Part shown: piece by piece, positions 7,480 to 16,762 of the stretch
How positions within the stretch are numbered: position 1 is the stretch's first letter
Layout: each line of letters begins with the position of its first letter
DNA from: Theodoxus fluviatilis
Lineage: Eukaryota; Mollusca; Gastropoda; Cycloneritida; Neritidae
Assembly (NCBI GenBank): GCA_034096865.1
Contig: JAWQFJ010008782.1
Span: 20,001 to 39,744 of the forward strand
Reading direction: 5' to 3'
Length of the DNA: 19,744 nt
The notes under the pieces: model-generated
What the model saw: only the letters and a program-made list of their open reading frames with translations
The model's database searches: none
Told to the model about the DNA's origin: nothing
Program-made: the position numbers and the translations under genes

Positions 7480-9090
7480 CAGACAGCACAAGCACAGAGA
7501 ATGGCACTGGCAATGGTGCTGGTAGGGCGTACAGACAGCACAAGCACAGAGCATAGCACTCGCAATGGTGCTGGCATGCTGTACAGACAGCACAGGCACA
7601 GACCATAGCACTCGCGATGATGCTGGCAGGGCGTACAGACAGCACAGGCACATAACGTGGCACTCGCAATGGTGCTGGCAGGGTGTACAGACAGCACAGG
7701 CACAGAGCGTGGCACTCGCGATGGTGCTGGCAGGGCGTACAGACAGCACAGGCACATAACGTGGCACTCGCAATGGTGCTGGCATGATGTACAGACAGCA
7801 CAGGCACAGACCATAGCACTCGCAATGGTGCTGGCAGGGCGTACAGACAGCACAGGCACATAACGTGGCACTCGCAATGGTGCTGGCATGATGTACAGAC
7901 AGCACAGACACAGACCATAGCACTCGCAATGGTGCTGGCAGGGCGTACAGACAGCACAGGCACAGAGCGTGGCACTCGCGATGGTGCTGGCAGGGTGTAC
8001 AGACAGCACAGGCACAGAGCATAGCACTCGCGATGGTGCTGGCAGGGTGTACAGACAGCACAAGCACAGAGCATAGCACCCGCGATGGTGCTGGCGTACA
8101 GACAGCAGAGGCACAGACCATAGCACTCGCGATGGTGCTGGCAGGGGGTAAAGGCAGCACACGTTCAGAGCATATCACTCGCAATGGTGCTGGCAGGGAG
8201 TAAAGGCAGCACACGTACAGAGCTGCGATGGTGCTGGCAGGGCTTACATGCAGCACAGGTACAGAGCATAGCACTCGCGATGGTGCTGGCAGGGCGTACA
8301 GACAGCTCAGGTACAGAGCATAGCACTCGCGATAGTGCTGGCAGGGCGTACAGACAGCTCAGGTACAGAGCATAGCACTCGCGATAGTGCTGGCAGGGCG
8401 TACAGATAGCTCTGGTACAGAGCATAGCACTCGCGATGGTGCTGGCGGAGAGTACAGGCAGCACAGGTACATAGCATAGCACTCGCGATAGTGCTGGCAG
8501 GGCGTACAGACAGCTCAGGTACAGAGCATAGCACTCGCGATAGTGCTGGCAGGGCGTACAGATAGCTCAGGTACAGAGCATAGCACTCGCGATGGTGCTG
8601 GCAGGGCGTACAGGCAGCACAGGTACATAGCATAGCACTCGCGATAGTGCTGGCAGGGCGTACAGATAGCTCAGGTACAGAGCATAGCACTCGCGATAGT
8701 GCTGGCAGGGCGTACAGATAGCTCAGGTACAGAGCATAGCACTCGCGATGGTGCTGGCAGGGCGTGCAGACAGCTCAGGTACAGAGCATAGCACTCGCGA
8801 TGGTGCTGGCAGGGAGTACAGACAGCTCAGGTACAGAGCATAGCACTCGCGATGGTGCTGGCAGGAGAGTACAGGCAGCACAAGTACAGAGCATAGCACT
8901 CGCGATGGTGCTGGCAGGGAGTACAGGCAGCACAAGTACAGAGCATAGCACTCGCGATGGTGCTGGCAGGGAGTACAGGCAGCACAGGCACAGACCATAG
9001 CACTCGCGATGGTGCTGGCATGATGTACAGACAGCACAGACACAGACCATAGCACTCTCAATGGTGCTGGCAGGGCGTGCAGACAGCTCG
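7480..9090. repeat. 52-bp minisatellite, about 31 copies, with higher-order units
   Basis: The 52-bp unit has the core CAGACAGCACAGGCACAGAG, then CATAGCACTCGCGATGGTGC and TGGCAGGGCGTA. Copies at 7480-8150 mainly carry GCACAGGCACAG; copies from about 8250 mainly carry GCTCAGGTACAG. Diagnostic variants show higher-order periodicity: CATAACGTGG recurs every 104 bp (7651, 7755, 7859), and GATAG/GATAG/GATGG trimers of 156 bp run at 8331-8486, 8487-8642 and 8643-8798. No spacers separate the units, so it is not a CRISPR array. The minus strand is largely stop-free in all three frames, giving long cysteine- and leucine-rich open frames that I judge to be artefacts. Confidence 0.95.
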
Positions 9091-9728
9091 GAGACCGTCC
9101 ATCACAGAAGTTCACAGCTGAGCTGACCGTAATGACGATCAAATCACAAGAGGCGAAGCGATGACGCGGGCGCAAGCTCTCACAGAGTGGCGAGCGAGCC
9201 TCCCAAATTGACTATTCTCCCTTATCTGCTCCGCGGTCGTATTCGCGAATTAACCGCCGACCACACTACACCTATCCGTGCTTCAACGTTGCTGCTAATG
9301 TAGGGCACGGCTCGCAGTCCAGACAGCTTTTATGGGCGTGATGCGACTGGCAGAAGATTTTCTTTTGGCCTGATCGATGCTTTTCTAACACATCAAGTAA
9401 TGTTTTGCAGGGGATGCTATTCTTGGAAAGTGGCTGGTCTGATACAATTACTTTGGACGTCGTACCGCCTGCCCGCCTGCGCCTCTCCATGAGGCGGTGG
9501 GACGTTTTGACTGGGCAGGGTGGGAGATCACAGTATTAGTCCACTCGTGCCTGGAAAGTTGTAGTCTGATGAAGTGAATATCAAACGTGTCAACAACCGA
9601 TATGCATGCATAGCATGAATACCAATGAACATGACCAGGACAATCAGTTTCCTTCCAAACTGTCACCTTCGTCTTCATTCAGGGGGCGTGGACCTTTTCC
9701 CTTTTGACCCTCCTTTCGCTCCACGCTT
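9091..9728. other. Unannotated stretch
   Basis: Unique-looking sequence after the minisatellite ends. Minus-strand open frames of 72-76 codons have no recognisable domain. No RNA gene or repeat was seen. Confidence 0.4.
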
Positions 9729-9840
9729 CCCCCTGTGGGCTGGGGGTAAGAACAGACCCCCTGTGGGCTGGGGGTAAGAACAGACCCCCTGTGGGTTGGG
9801 GGTAAGAACAGACCCCCTGTGGGTTGGGGGTAAGAACAGA
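9729..9840. repeat. 28-bp tandem repeat, four copies
   Basis: Units start at 9729, 9757, 9785 and 9813. Each reads CCCCCTGTGGG(C/T)TGGGGG followed by TAAGAACAGA. The C5 and G5 runs within each unit could pair. Two C-type units are followed by two T-type units, suggesting stepwise duplication. Confidence 0.92.
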
Positions 9841-10005
9841 CCCACCGCGTCTCTCTGCGCCATTCGTAAGAAGCGAATGAATAGGGACATTGTGACTACT
9901 TGGTCTTTGACTCCAACCAGCTCTTGTTATTGTTCGTGATCAATGGCGTTACATAGCCTACAAAGGCTGATAGGCTGGTGAAACTTCGTGGACACGAAGA
10001 TTTGA

Positions 10006-10007
<2 letters not shown>

Positions 10008-10039
<32 letters not shown>
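10008..10039. repeat. GA microsatellite
   Basis: An uninterrupted (GA)n run of about 32 bases, followed by TTGATTGATTGACTTTATT. Confidence 0.95.
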
Positions 10040-10043
<4 letters not shown>

Positions 10044-10097
10044 ATTGATTGACTTTATTTCGGCTGACGACCCATCATTGATTTACATTATGTACAC

Positions 10098-10098
<1 letters not shown>

Positions 10099-10130
<32 letters not shown>

Positions 10131-10133
10131 GAC

Positions 10134-10164
<31 letters not shown>

Positions 10165-10178
10165 CAGAGACAGAGACA
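10099..10178. repeat. GA/GACA microsatellite
   Basis: (GA)n with interspersed GACA units. It ends about 13 bases before the repeat copy at 10192. Confidence 0.92.
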
Positions 10179-10280
10179 ATGGAGATATTTTAGTGCTGGT
10201 GTCGATTGTATAGTTACTGAAAGAGAATAATTGACAAGCAACCGACAAAAGTTCTTACTTGAGCAGAACCACCCCCAAAC

Positions 10281-10296
10281 GGCCCTTTTCAGGGCC
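10281..10296 (+). promoter_or_regulatory. Histone mRNA 3' stem-loop
   Basis: GGCCCTTTTCAGGGCC matches the metazoan replication-dependent histone stem-loop: a 6-bp stem GGCCCT/AGGGCC with a TTTC tetraloop, preceded by CCAAAC. In histone mRNAs this structure binds SLBP and directs U7-dependent cleavage. No histone coding sequence lies upstream in the window, so it is an orphan copy. The motif is directional and fits the plus strand only. Confidence 0.75.
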
Positions 10297-10305
10297 CCAT
10301 CTGCT

Positions 10306-10314
10306 CAAGAAAGA
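10306..10314 (+). promoter_or_regulatory. Histone downstream element (HDE)
   Basis: CAAGAAAGA begins 10 bases after the stem-loop ends. This is the classic purine-rich element that pairs with U7 snRNA. It lies at the start of the right arm of the inverted repeat. The left arm carries a one-base variant on the opposite strand (CAAGTAAGA). Confidence 0.7.
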
Positions 10315-10350
10315 ACTTTTGTCGGTTGCTTGTCAATTATTCTCTTTCAG

Positions 10351-11737
10351 AGAAAGAGACAGGCAGAGAGGTTCATATACCATGTAGATATTTTGTTATT
10401 TTCCCCCTTTTTGTGTATTAGTACTGTCATTTACTTGTTCCCTTCTTTTCGGATCCCTTTTGTTTAATTATTGTTCTTGTGTCTTTGAAGGCTTCAAGCC
10501 GTTGGCCAACACCTTTTTGTTTTGAACTTGTAATACAATTTTGATTTATTTGGTAATGTTGTTTTTGTTTCATTGAATTTAATTAGCTCACCGGGCTTTC
10601 CCTTGTCCCTTCTTTCTCGAGATATAACAAACTATATGCCATACAACCATCAGCAGCATCCACACTGGTGTGTGAAATATGTATTCATAGAGAGAGAAAG
10701 AAAGAGAGAGATGGACGGACGGACGGACAGACAAATGAGGATGTCGTCAGGCAGTCGGTAGGTACTGATTTCGTGCATTTGTTCACTCGTTCCGTGTACA
10801 GATCAAGGTAAGAGTGCACGTCCACATTATTTTGTGCTGATCTGTTTTCCACGGCAGATTCAGTCCTGCAGAGCTAAATGTATTTCATTTTGTAGCATGA
10901 CACCATGCATGTCTTTATGGTGAAAAGTACTTGTATTCAAGTGAAAATGTTTGCCTTCTTTTGTACTTCATTCTTCTCTGGTTTTTCTATTTATTTCGTT
11001 CTGTCTCCTTCTTTCTTTAAAAAAAATCTATTCGCACTGCATTTTTCCTGGCTCACGGAAGATTCGAAATGGATGATGAAACCAGGCTGAGTTTGAAAAC
11101 ATCTATCAATAACAGAGTGTCACGGCACCTACACGAGCAAACCATTACCTCTGATGTAACTCTTTCATTTTACTCGGGCAACGCGCTGCGGTATCCGAGG
11201 CAGCAACAGCGGGCTGAGCGCCACAGAGTTCTGGGGGGAGCGTATCTTAAGATGCACTTGAACAATGTCTCACAGGGCAGGACGGGCTGACAAGCGATCT
11301 ATCATCCGTGTCTCTCGAAACAAGCTCCTTTAATGCACTCACTCTGGTCCCGATAACTCAATCGCCAACCACCAGCACAGACCCATAGCGCCGTCGGCCC
11401 ACGTGCAGACGGAATGCAAATGGCGCCATGACGCCCTCAAGGCGCTATCGTCACTAAATGACGTCAGAGTAATGGCCGCCACAGTTGCCTCTGCAACGTC
11501 TCAAGTGGTGTGCAAATTTGGGATTAAATCCAACGAGGACCGAGATAACGCACATGCATTTTAGAGTGAATTTTCCAAGAACTTGGTCATGTGGTTTCCG
11601 ATTTTCAGAGTTTGCTCACTTTAAATGGGCTATCCTCGTTATTGCACGTATTTTGCAACAGGAGGATTTCTCTGCATCGTATTCGTAGAGAGGCAGCTGA
11701 TGAGGTTGAGGCGAGATGTAATTTTTTACTTTAGTCT
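10351..11737. other. Unannotated AT-rich stretch with a GA/GGAC repeat
   Basis: Low-complexity AT-rich sequence with a GA-rich then (GGAC)n run at about 10690-10733. Open frames of 60-78 codons have no recognisable domain. 11290-11480 is richer in GC but unrecognised. Confidence 0.4.
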
Positions 11738-12055
11738 GTGACTCTATATATATGGCGTATAGGCGAAGTGCTGCTTGCAGAGATAGTCGTTCCTTTTGAC
11801 GCTCACATCGACACTTGTTACAACAAGAAGTTCGAAAAATACATCCAGTTATGTCAGGAAATCACCGCACTGGGCTATCGTTGCCGAGTAATCGTGATCG
11901 TAGTCGGCAGCCTGGGCACTGTCCACCAGCGAGTGGTGCCAGGCCTGCAACTGCTGGGAATCCCGCGCTATTCGTCGAAGTGGCTGGCGCGATACCTCAG
12001 CATCAGCGCGATCCTGGGATCACTTTCTGTGTGGCAGAAAAGGTGCTGTGAACTA
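11738..12055 (+). pseudogene. LINE ORF2 C-terminal fragment, restriction-like endonuclease region
   Basis: An open frame of 123 codons with no ATG-based start, whose first two thirds resemble the C-terminal end of non-LTR retrotransposon polyproteins common in invertebrate genomes. The recognisable order is a hydrophobic strand ending in an acidic motif (LLAEIVVPFDAHID), a helix rich in Lys and Tyr (NKKFEKYIQLCQEI), GYRCRVIVIVVGSLG, then a helix pair ending SISAILGSLSVWQKR. In related elements this region has a PD-(D/E)XK-type endonuclease fold, and the Asp of VPFD could be a catalytic residue. No reverse transcriptase lies upstream, so the copy is 5' truncated. Family placement is from memory of the pattern and is moderately sure. 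Confidence 0.6.
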
Positions 12056-12253
12056 AAAAGAAAAACTCCCCACGCCCATGACTCTCTGACATTCGCGAAT
12101 GACTCATGATCAAACCCGCGCGCGTTCATTGTAACTTTGCGTTATCCCGCGGTGCCGTAACACAGCGGTTTTGAACAACTGTCCATTGGTCTTCCTGTTG
12201 AGTCAAACCCTGCTCTTGTATTGCAAGATGTGATGTCGAAAAAATCGTGCTAT

Positions 12254-12302
12254 TTCAGGATAGCAAATATTGTATGCATAATATTTGTCTCAAATTCCTG
12301 AA
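12254..12302. repeat. Nested palindrome
   Basis: TTCAGGA at 12254-12260 pairs with TCCTGAA at 12296-12302. Inside, CAAATATT and AATATTTG flank GTATGCAT. It lies about 200 bases after the plus-strand LINE fragment, just before AATAAA at 12301, so it may belong to that element's 3' untranslated tail. Confidence 0.6.
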
Positions 12303-12316
12303 TAAAACTGGTTTAT

Positions 12317-12341
12317 ATGTATGTATGTATGTGTATGTATG

Positions 12342-12373
<32 letters not shown>

Positions 12374-12425
12374 TGCGTGCGAGGGTGCGTGCGTGCGTGC
12401 GTGCGTGCGTGTGTGTGTGTGTATG
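12317..12425. repeat. GTAT/GTGC microsatellite
   Basis: (GTAT)n passing into (GT)n, (GTGC)n and back to (GT)n. It lies between the 3' ends of two convergent LINE fragments. Open frames through it are low complexity. Confidence 0.95.
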
Positions 12426-12429
12426 TATT

Positions 12430-12815
12430 TTCATTTTTACTGCGCCATTATCACGATAAACATGCTCATGGCGCGACAAGACGAAATAAAAAAGTTTTGA
12501 GGCCAGTTTTAAATGCGGCCAAGGATGGACTAGCCCTCAGACCCTCAGGAAGTTGGTTCCAGAGTCTCGGTCCAACAACGCTGAAGGAGCGGTCACCGGA
12601 GCTCCGTAACCTTGTTTGTGGGACAATCAAGAGTCTTCTTTTTGAGGAACGGAGATTCCTTGTGGGGTTGTGAGGTCTAAGGAGTTCTCCGAGGTAGGTT
12701 GGGGCTTCACCAGTTTCACACTTAAACACGATGGAGAGGGTCTTAAATTCCACCCGTTGGCGAACTGGAAGCCAATGAAGATCACTGAGCACAGGGGTTA
12801 TGCGAGATCTCGTTC
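12430..12815 (-). pseudogene. LINE (CR1/L2/Rex-like) reverse transcriptase C-terminal fragment
   Basis: The minus-strand frame ending at 12466 translates to the well-known C-terminal tail of this LINE group. It opens with ITPVLSDLHWLPVRQRVEFK, continues through APTYLGELL and RSSGDRSFSVVGPRLWNQLP, and ends in AAFKTGLKTFLF. Reading starts at about 12815, where an in-frame stop precedes the homology. Nothing resembling the RT palm or endonuclease lies further upstream, so the copy is 5' truncated, as is usual for LINEs. The 3' end abuts the GT/GC microsatellite, a common tail type in this group. Only about 110 residues of an ORF of roughly 900-1000 remain. The assignment to a LINE is firm; the clade is not. 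Confidence 0.85.
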
Positions 12816-13662
12816 ATGGCGTCGGACCTATGGCATCTTATACTGTGCCTCATCCATATTCATGGATCACCCTGCATCCCCACCCTTTGTCCGCATTTCC
12901 GTACCGTCCATCAACTCGCACAACAGATCGCTGCATTACAGCCACTGCTATAGGCCACTGTCACATGCTGCAAGTATACTTCCACCCTCCACCCTCCACC
13001 CCCCACCCCCCACTCCCACACCCACCTGAATTTGGTGAACTAGAGAAACTTCTGTTTCGAAGTTCGCAGCTTGTTGCCATCATTGTACTTTTAACACGTC
13101 ATGAAAGGTCCTAAACAAGGAATGGACGTTGCAAGAGGAACTAAACTTCTCTAATTCCTGGGGCGCAGCTGGTGATATCGCGACGGCAGCCCTGAAGGCT
13201 GTTCTTAATTAACTAACGAAGCATCTCAAAGATAAGTGCCTGCGAAGGTGGTTCTCAGTGACTTCGCCAGGAGCGCGTTTCTTAGGCAAGGTACACTCCT
13301 CGAGGGCTAGCCGAGGGCGAGTAAGACGTCTAAGAAACGGCCAATCATCAATTGGCAAGGTAAAGGTCCGAGAGAACATGGCTGCGTCCTGGCGCGAGAG
13401 GCGGTGAAGAATTTGCCGATAGACAAAATAACTGACGATGCAGCGCCCTCCAGGTCTTGGCAAATTAGGTATTAGCTGATCAAGCAAGAACTAGAATATA
13501 TGACGAATATTCGCCAAGACTTGGCCAAATCATTGAGAACCGTGTTGTCAGGTGTATGACGTTGAGGTGCTTTGTGATCTCTGTGCTATCATTGGACATT
13601 TCCGTCAGCTGAAAATGGAGGGAGTTGTGTGCTGTTGTTTGAGCGTTGTTGCAAGCTCCGCA
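12816..13662. other. Unannotated stretch
   Basis: Holds a CCACCCTCC-type C-rich run at about 12979-13027. A 10-bp inverted pair CGTTTCTTAG (13278-13287) and CTAAGAAACG (about 13330-13339) could form a hairpin. The 168-codon minus-strand frame at 13480-13986 is mostly the GGAT repeat read as Ile-His-Pro-Ser. No gene was recognised. Confidence 0.4.
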
Positions 13663-13955
13663 AAGGTGGGATGGATGGATGATGGGTAGAATGGATGAAG
13701 TGTTGGCTATATGGAAGAATGGAAGGATGGATGGATTGATGAATGGATGGATGCATTGCAGGATGGATGAATGCATTGAAGGATGGATGTATCGGTGAAT
13801 GGATGCATTGATGGATACATGATGGGTAGAATGGATGGAGTGTTGGCTATATGGAAGAATGGATGTATGGATGGATGCATGGATAGACTGATGGATTAAT
13901 GGATGGATGGATTGATAGTAGAATGGGTGAATGGATTGTAGGATAGATGGATGAG
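13663..13955. repeat. GGAT-type tetranucleotide repeat with longer duplicated blocks
   Basis: Degenerate (ATGG)n. The longer block GATGGGTAGAATGGATG(A/G)AGTGTTGGC followed by TATATGGAAGAATGGA occurs twice, at about 13680 and 13823, showing duplication at a scale above the tetranucleotide. Confidence 0.85.
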
Positions 13956-14483
13956 TCTTTACATAGTACCAGCCTCTGCAGTCCACATCAGGTCACTGAC
14001 AGCCGAAATTACGAGTGTTGGATGGGACACGAGTAAGTCAAGACTCCAGTTCGCAGTTGGTTTGCTTCTTAGAAATCGCACGAGGAGACGCAATGTTGAG
14101 AGGTAACTTGTTGGGGAAGAATCAATGACCACTCCTTATAGTCAGAACCAAAGGGACGAAGACTGTTCAGCTGTCTTTCGATGGGCACACCACAGGATGT
14201 GGAATTATTGGCCATGTACAAGGAGTTCTGCTCTTGACGATTGCACGATCTCTTTCGCTCGCTTCCGTTTGCTGTTTCAAACGATTACGTAACAGGCGAT
14301 TTGATTGGCTGATGTCGCCGTAGTTGCATTTTCACGCTATCAAGAACCACAGGCAGAAGTTCACAAGACTCTCGTGCGTACATGCATATCTTTTATCTGG
14401 ATTGACGACAATGTTCAGACTTAGATTCTGGCAAATGCGCTTTAAATGAGTGGTCACAAGTAGGAATTCATCTTACTTACTTA
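13956..14483. other. Unannotated stretch
   Basis: Unique-looking sequence with no recognisable open frame, RNA gene or repeat. Confidence 0.4.
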
Positions 14484-14725
14484 CACACGCACGCACACAC
14501 AAACACACATGCCCACACATGTGCGCAAACACACACACATACACACACACACACGCACGCACGCACATACGCGCACACACATACGTGCGCAAACACACGC
14601 ACGCTCACACATACACACACGCACGAACACACAAACGCACACACACACACAAACAAACACACAAACACACACACACACACGAACACACACACACAAACAA
14701 ACACACACACACACACTCGAACACG

Positions 14726-14756
<31 letters not shown>

Positions 14757-14866
14757 GCGCGCGCGCGCACACACACGAACACACACACACACAAACAAAC
14801 ACACACACACAAGAACACACACACACATGAACACGCACACACAAGCACACAGACACACACAAGTGA
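14484..14866. repeat. Long CA microsatellite
   Basis: About 380 bp of (CA)n with AAAC, CGCA and GAAC interruptions and a central (GC)n run near 14757-14768. All reading frames on both strands are open for long stretches (His-Thr or Val-Cys repeats). These are artefacts. Confidence 0.97.
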
Positions 14867-15775
14867 CGTTGACGTAATAGAGGGAGTCATTTTGTTTACA
14901 TACGCTAGTGCAAATTCATTCATTACTGTAGCTGGAAACGTGCATCTCGGTCTGGACATCTCAGCTTAACAATAAGCTCGTTTTTGCCGACGATCTTTGC
15001 ATGTAGGACACGCCGAGAGGAACGACAGGATTTTGGCCAAGTCCAGGAAGGCCTTGTCTATGGCACTGAGAAGCCCGCTGCGAGAGACAAGCTTTCGAAA
15101 AGCACGCCAGGCACAGAAAAGTGTGCGCTTGCTTTGCAGTTGCCATGGCAATGACGCTGCCATTAGTGGGATCAGGATGACAAGAAAGCTATGTGTCTGA
15201 GAGTGCGCTCTCTCCAGGAGATCGCCTGCAGGTCTGTCTTTGTTGGGGTCTGCATGGGTGGCGAGATGTGGCATTGGTTTTCGTCACAACAGTTAGATTC
15301 GACTACGACTTCGCATTCTGTATTGAGAACTCTGCTCGAACCACAAGGTGTCGGTTCCCACAGCCATTTAAAAAAGAAGTAAACCGTAAAGGAAGCGATT
15401 CAAGTTCATGTAGCCTACGTGGCGGTGTTTCACCAAGCAGTGGACACATGGGCATTTTTAGAATAAGTACACGATAACAGAAACGACAACGGTTGATGTG
15501 TACCGTGACGTTTCGCAGAGCAAAAAACCCAAACACAGGACGGATTCCTGCATCTCATGATAGAAATAATTTTCCTATGCAATCTCTGTTGGAAACCACC
15601 ATGACATCACGTGGCAGTCAAAGGTCATCGTTGTGACCGGCCACCGCAAATCCAGTCAGGACGAGATTCCCCCCCCCCCCCCCCCTCCCCCCTCTCGCTA
15701 GTTTACTCAAAAGGACGAAATACAGAGCACGCAAGAAATACAAGAAGGATTGCTAGTGGGGGACAGTGTTTACAA
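14867..15775. other. Unannotated stretch with a C homopolymer
   Basis: Overlapping open frames of 61-102 codons on both strands at 14960-15540 have no recognised domain. A 17-base C run followed by T and six more C lies at 15669-15692 and is a likely assembly trouble spot. Confidence 0.4.
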
Positions 15776-16003
15776 TATGTACACCTGACACTCAGTGACA
15801 GCTCACTCTATCTGAGTATCTGGCTTAGAGGCGAGTGGACAATCAAAGTGTCATTGTGCAGTGTGTCAACTCACATGTTGATCAAGACGATACCTCAAGA
15901 GGTTACTGTCTCTGCTACGTGGTGGACTGAATCATTAGAAACCTGGTCTGAATGGTCAGTACTTCTCAAGTCACAGAAAATTCTTGTTTTTGTACATGAA
16001 AGG
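15776..16003 (+). pseudogene. Probable hAT (ZBED-type) transposase fragment
   Basis: The plus-strand frame shows a pattern like the N-terminal part of the RNase H-like core of hAT/ZBED transposases: a YLSI strand, EWTIKVSLCSV, a Trp- and Glu-rich helix (WWTESLETWSEW), then KILVFVHE. In the family the last strand is followed by an Asp-x-x-x-Asn motif. Here the frame breaks off there, because the next base is the first base of the LTR at 16004. The rest of the open frame (to 16276) is antisense LTR and retroelement sequence, and its first part (15611-15775) shows no similarity. The match is by pattern only, but the coincidence of its end with the LTR edge supports it. Confidence 0.42.
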
Positions 16004-16197
16004 TGTAATGTTCTTGGGTATGTCACAGATGTAGTGATGACCCAAGACACTATTCTGGTAGGACAGCGTGCCGTTTTAATCAGCCATTTGATACAGGGAA
16101 TTCTGGGATCTCTGGGGGTAGGTAACTCTTATTCAAAGGACAGTTATGGAAGGGTTGCTTCCCTTAGTTCTGCAGTTATTTTTACCAAAATGTTACA
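16004..16197 (-). repeat. 3' LTR of the gypsy element
   Basis: On the minus strand it begins TGTAACATTTT at 16197 and ends CATTACA at 16004. This gives a TGTAA/TTACA terminal inverted repeat and a length of 194 bp. A purine-rich tract abuts its start exactly, as expected for a 3' LTR. The second LTR is outside the window, so the boundary is inferred from these signals and from the end of the hAT-like frame. Confidence 0.65.
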
Positions 16198-16210
16198 TCT
16201 CTCTTGTTTT
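16198..16210 (-). other. Polypurine tract
   Basis: AAAACAAGAGAGA on the minus strand, 12 of 13 purines, directly upstream of the LTR's TGTAAC. In LTR elements this tract primes plus-strand DNA synthesis. Confidence 0.65.
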
Positions 16211-16321
16211 GAAAAATTGAGCTCTACTCTTATTAGCATGATCAATTTACTGTCTCTGAACAATAGAGTTACCTGATACTGATTTGGAGTGATGAAACAA
16301 TTACTTAGTCTTTTACAAGTC

Positions 16322-16762
16322 CTATCTCTTAGGTTCTTTCACAGGGCGTCCGGATCTTGTGCAGTAGGTTCCTCATGATGGGTGGTTGCTGTTCTCATCC
16401 AGTTCAGGTGTTGTTGAGGGTTGCTCATGGGAATCGTCTGAGTGAGGTGATGTCTCTGGTCTGAGACAGCGACGGTTGCAGCCGAAGGTATGACCATCAC
16501 TTGTCTCCACAACATAAGATCTTGGGATGCTGTATGGCTTCATAATCTGGGCAGGTGTCCATTGTCTCCCTTGGACAACTGTAGGTATACCTTGTCATCT
16601 GTCTTCTAGGTGGCAACTGATGAGCTGTTCGGTCATTGTTTTTCTTCTGCTTGGCTTGCAGGTGTGTTCGTCTTGTAGTTACTTCTGAGGGGTTGATGAT
16701 CTTGGGTTGCAGTTGTTTTGTTGAAGTTGCCAGGATGGATGGGAGTTGTCGACCCATGAGAA
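16322..16762 (-). pseudogene. Integrase C-terminal region, frameshifted
   Basis: The end of pol, spread over three frames. The first segment (from about 16757) starts MGRQLPSILATSTKQL and runs to about 16600, then the frame changes to one reading DDKVYLQLSKGDN. A second change near 16562 leads to TPAQIMKPYSIPRSYVVET, CNRRCLRPE and finally TRSGRPVKEPKR before a TAG at 16322-16324. This Arg-Ser-Gly-Arg-Pro tail is typical of metazoan gypsy integrases. An in-frame TGA at 16373-16375 precedes the tail. No chromodomain is visible. At the upstream edge a frame-changing deletion joins the core domain's RSTP directly to LLMG-type sequence. Confidence 0.8.

Larger units (their letters stand above)
10192..10350. 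repeat. Near-perfect inverted repeat around a histone-type 3' end signal
   Basis: Arms at 10217-10266 and 10301-10350 are 50 bp each with one mismatch (A versus T within TTCTTACTT/TTCTTTCTT). The spacer is 34 bp. The left arm and a further 25 bp of flank (from 10192) are homologous to 3092-3162, so the arm belongs to a dispersed repeat. The spacer contains the histone stem-loop described separately. Folded, the whole would form a 50-bp stem with a smaller hairpin in its loop. Confidence 0.9.

Noticed and set aside
7467..8690. Long Cys/Leu-rich minus-strand open frames (up to 267 codons) in the minisatellite
   Set aside because: The same 52-bp unit is open in all three frames. There is no start context, and the translations are shifted versions of one another.
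7480..9090. CRISPR-like array
   Set aside because: Units abut with no unique spacers, the period is 52 bp with graded divergence, and the setting is eukaryotic.
12466..12673. Plus-strand open frame over the LINE fragment
   Set aside because: It is antisense to the clear minus-strand reverse transcriptase C-terminus.
13480..13986. 168-codon minus-strand open frame
   Set aside because: It consists mainly of Ile-His-Pro-Ser repeats from the GGAT tract, with unrelated flanks.
14450..14959. His-Thr and Val-Cys rich open frames on both strands
   Set aside because: They are translations of the CA microsatellite.
15611..16276. One 221-codon gene on the plus strand
   Set aside because: It is a composite: an unrelated leader with a C homopolymer, a hAT-like segment, then antisense LTR and retroelement sequence. 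There is no ATG at the start.
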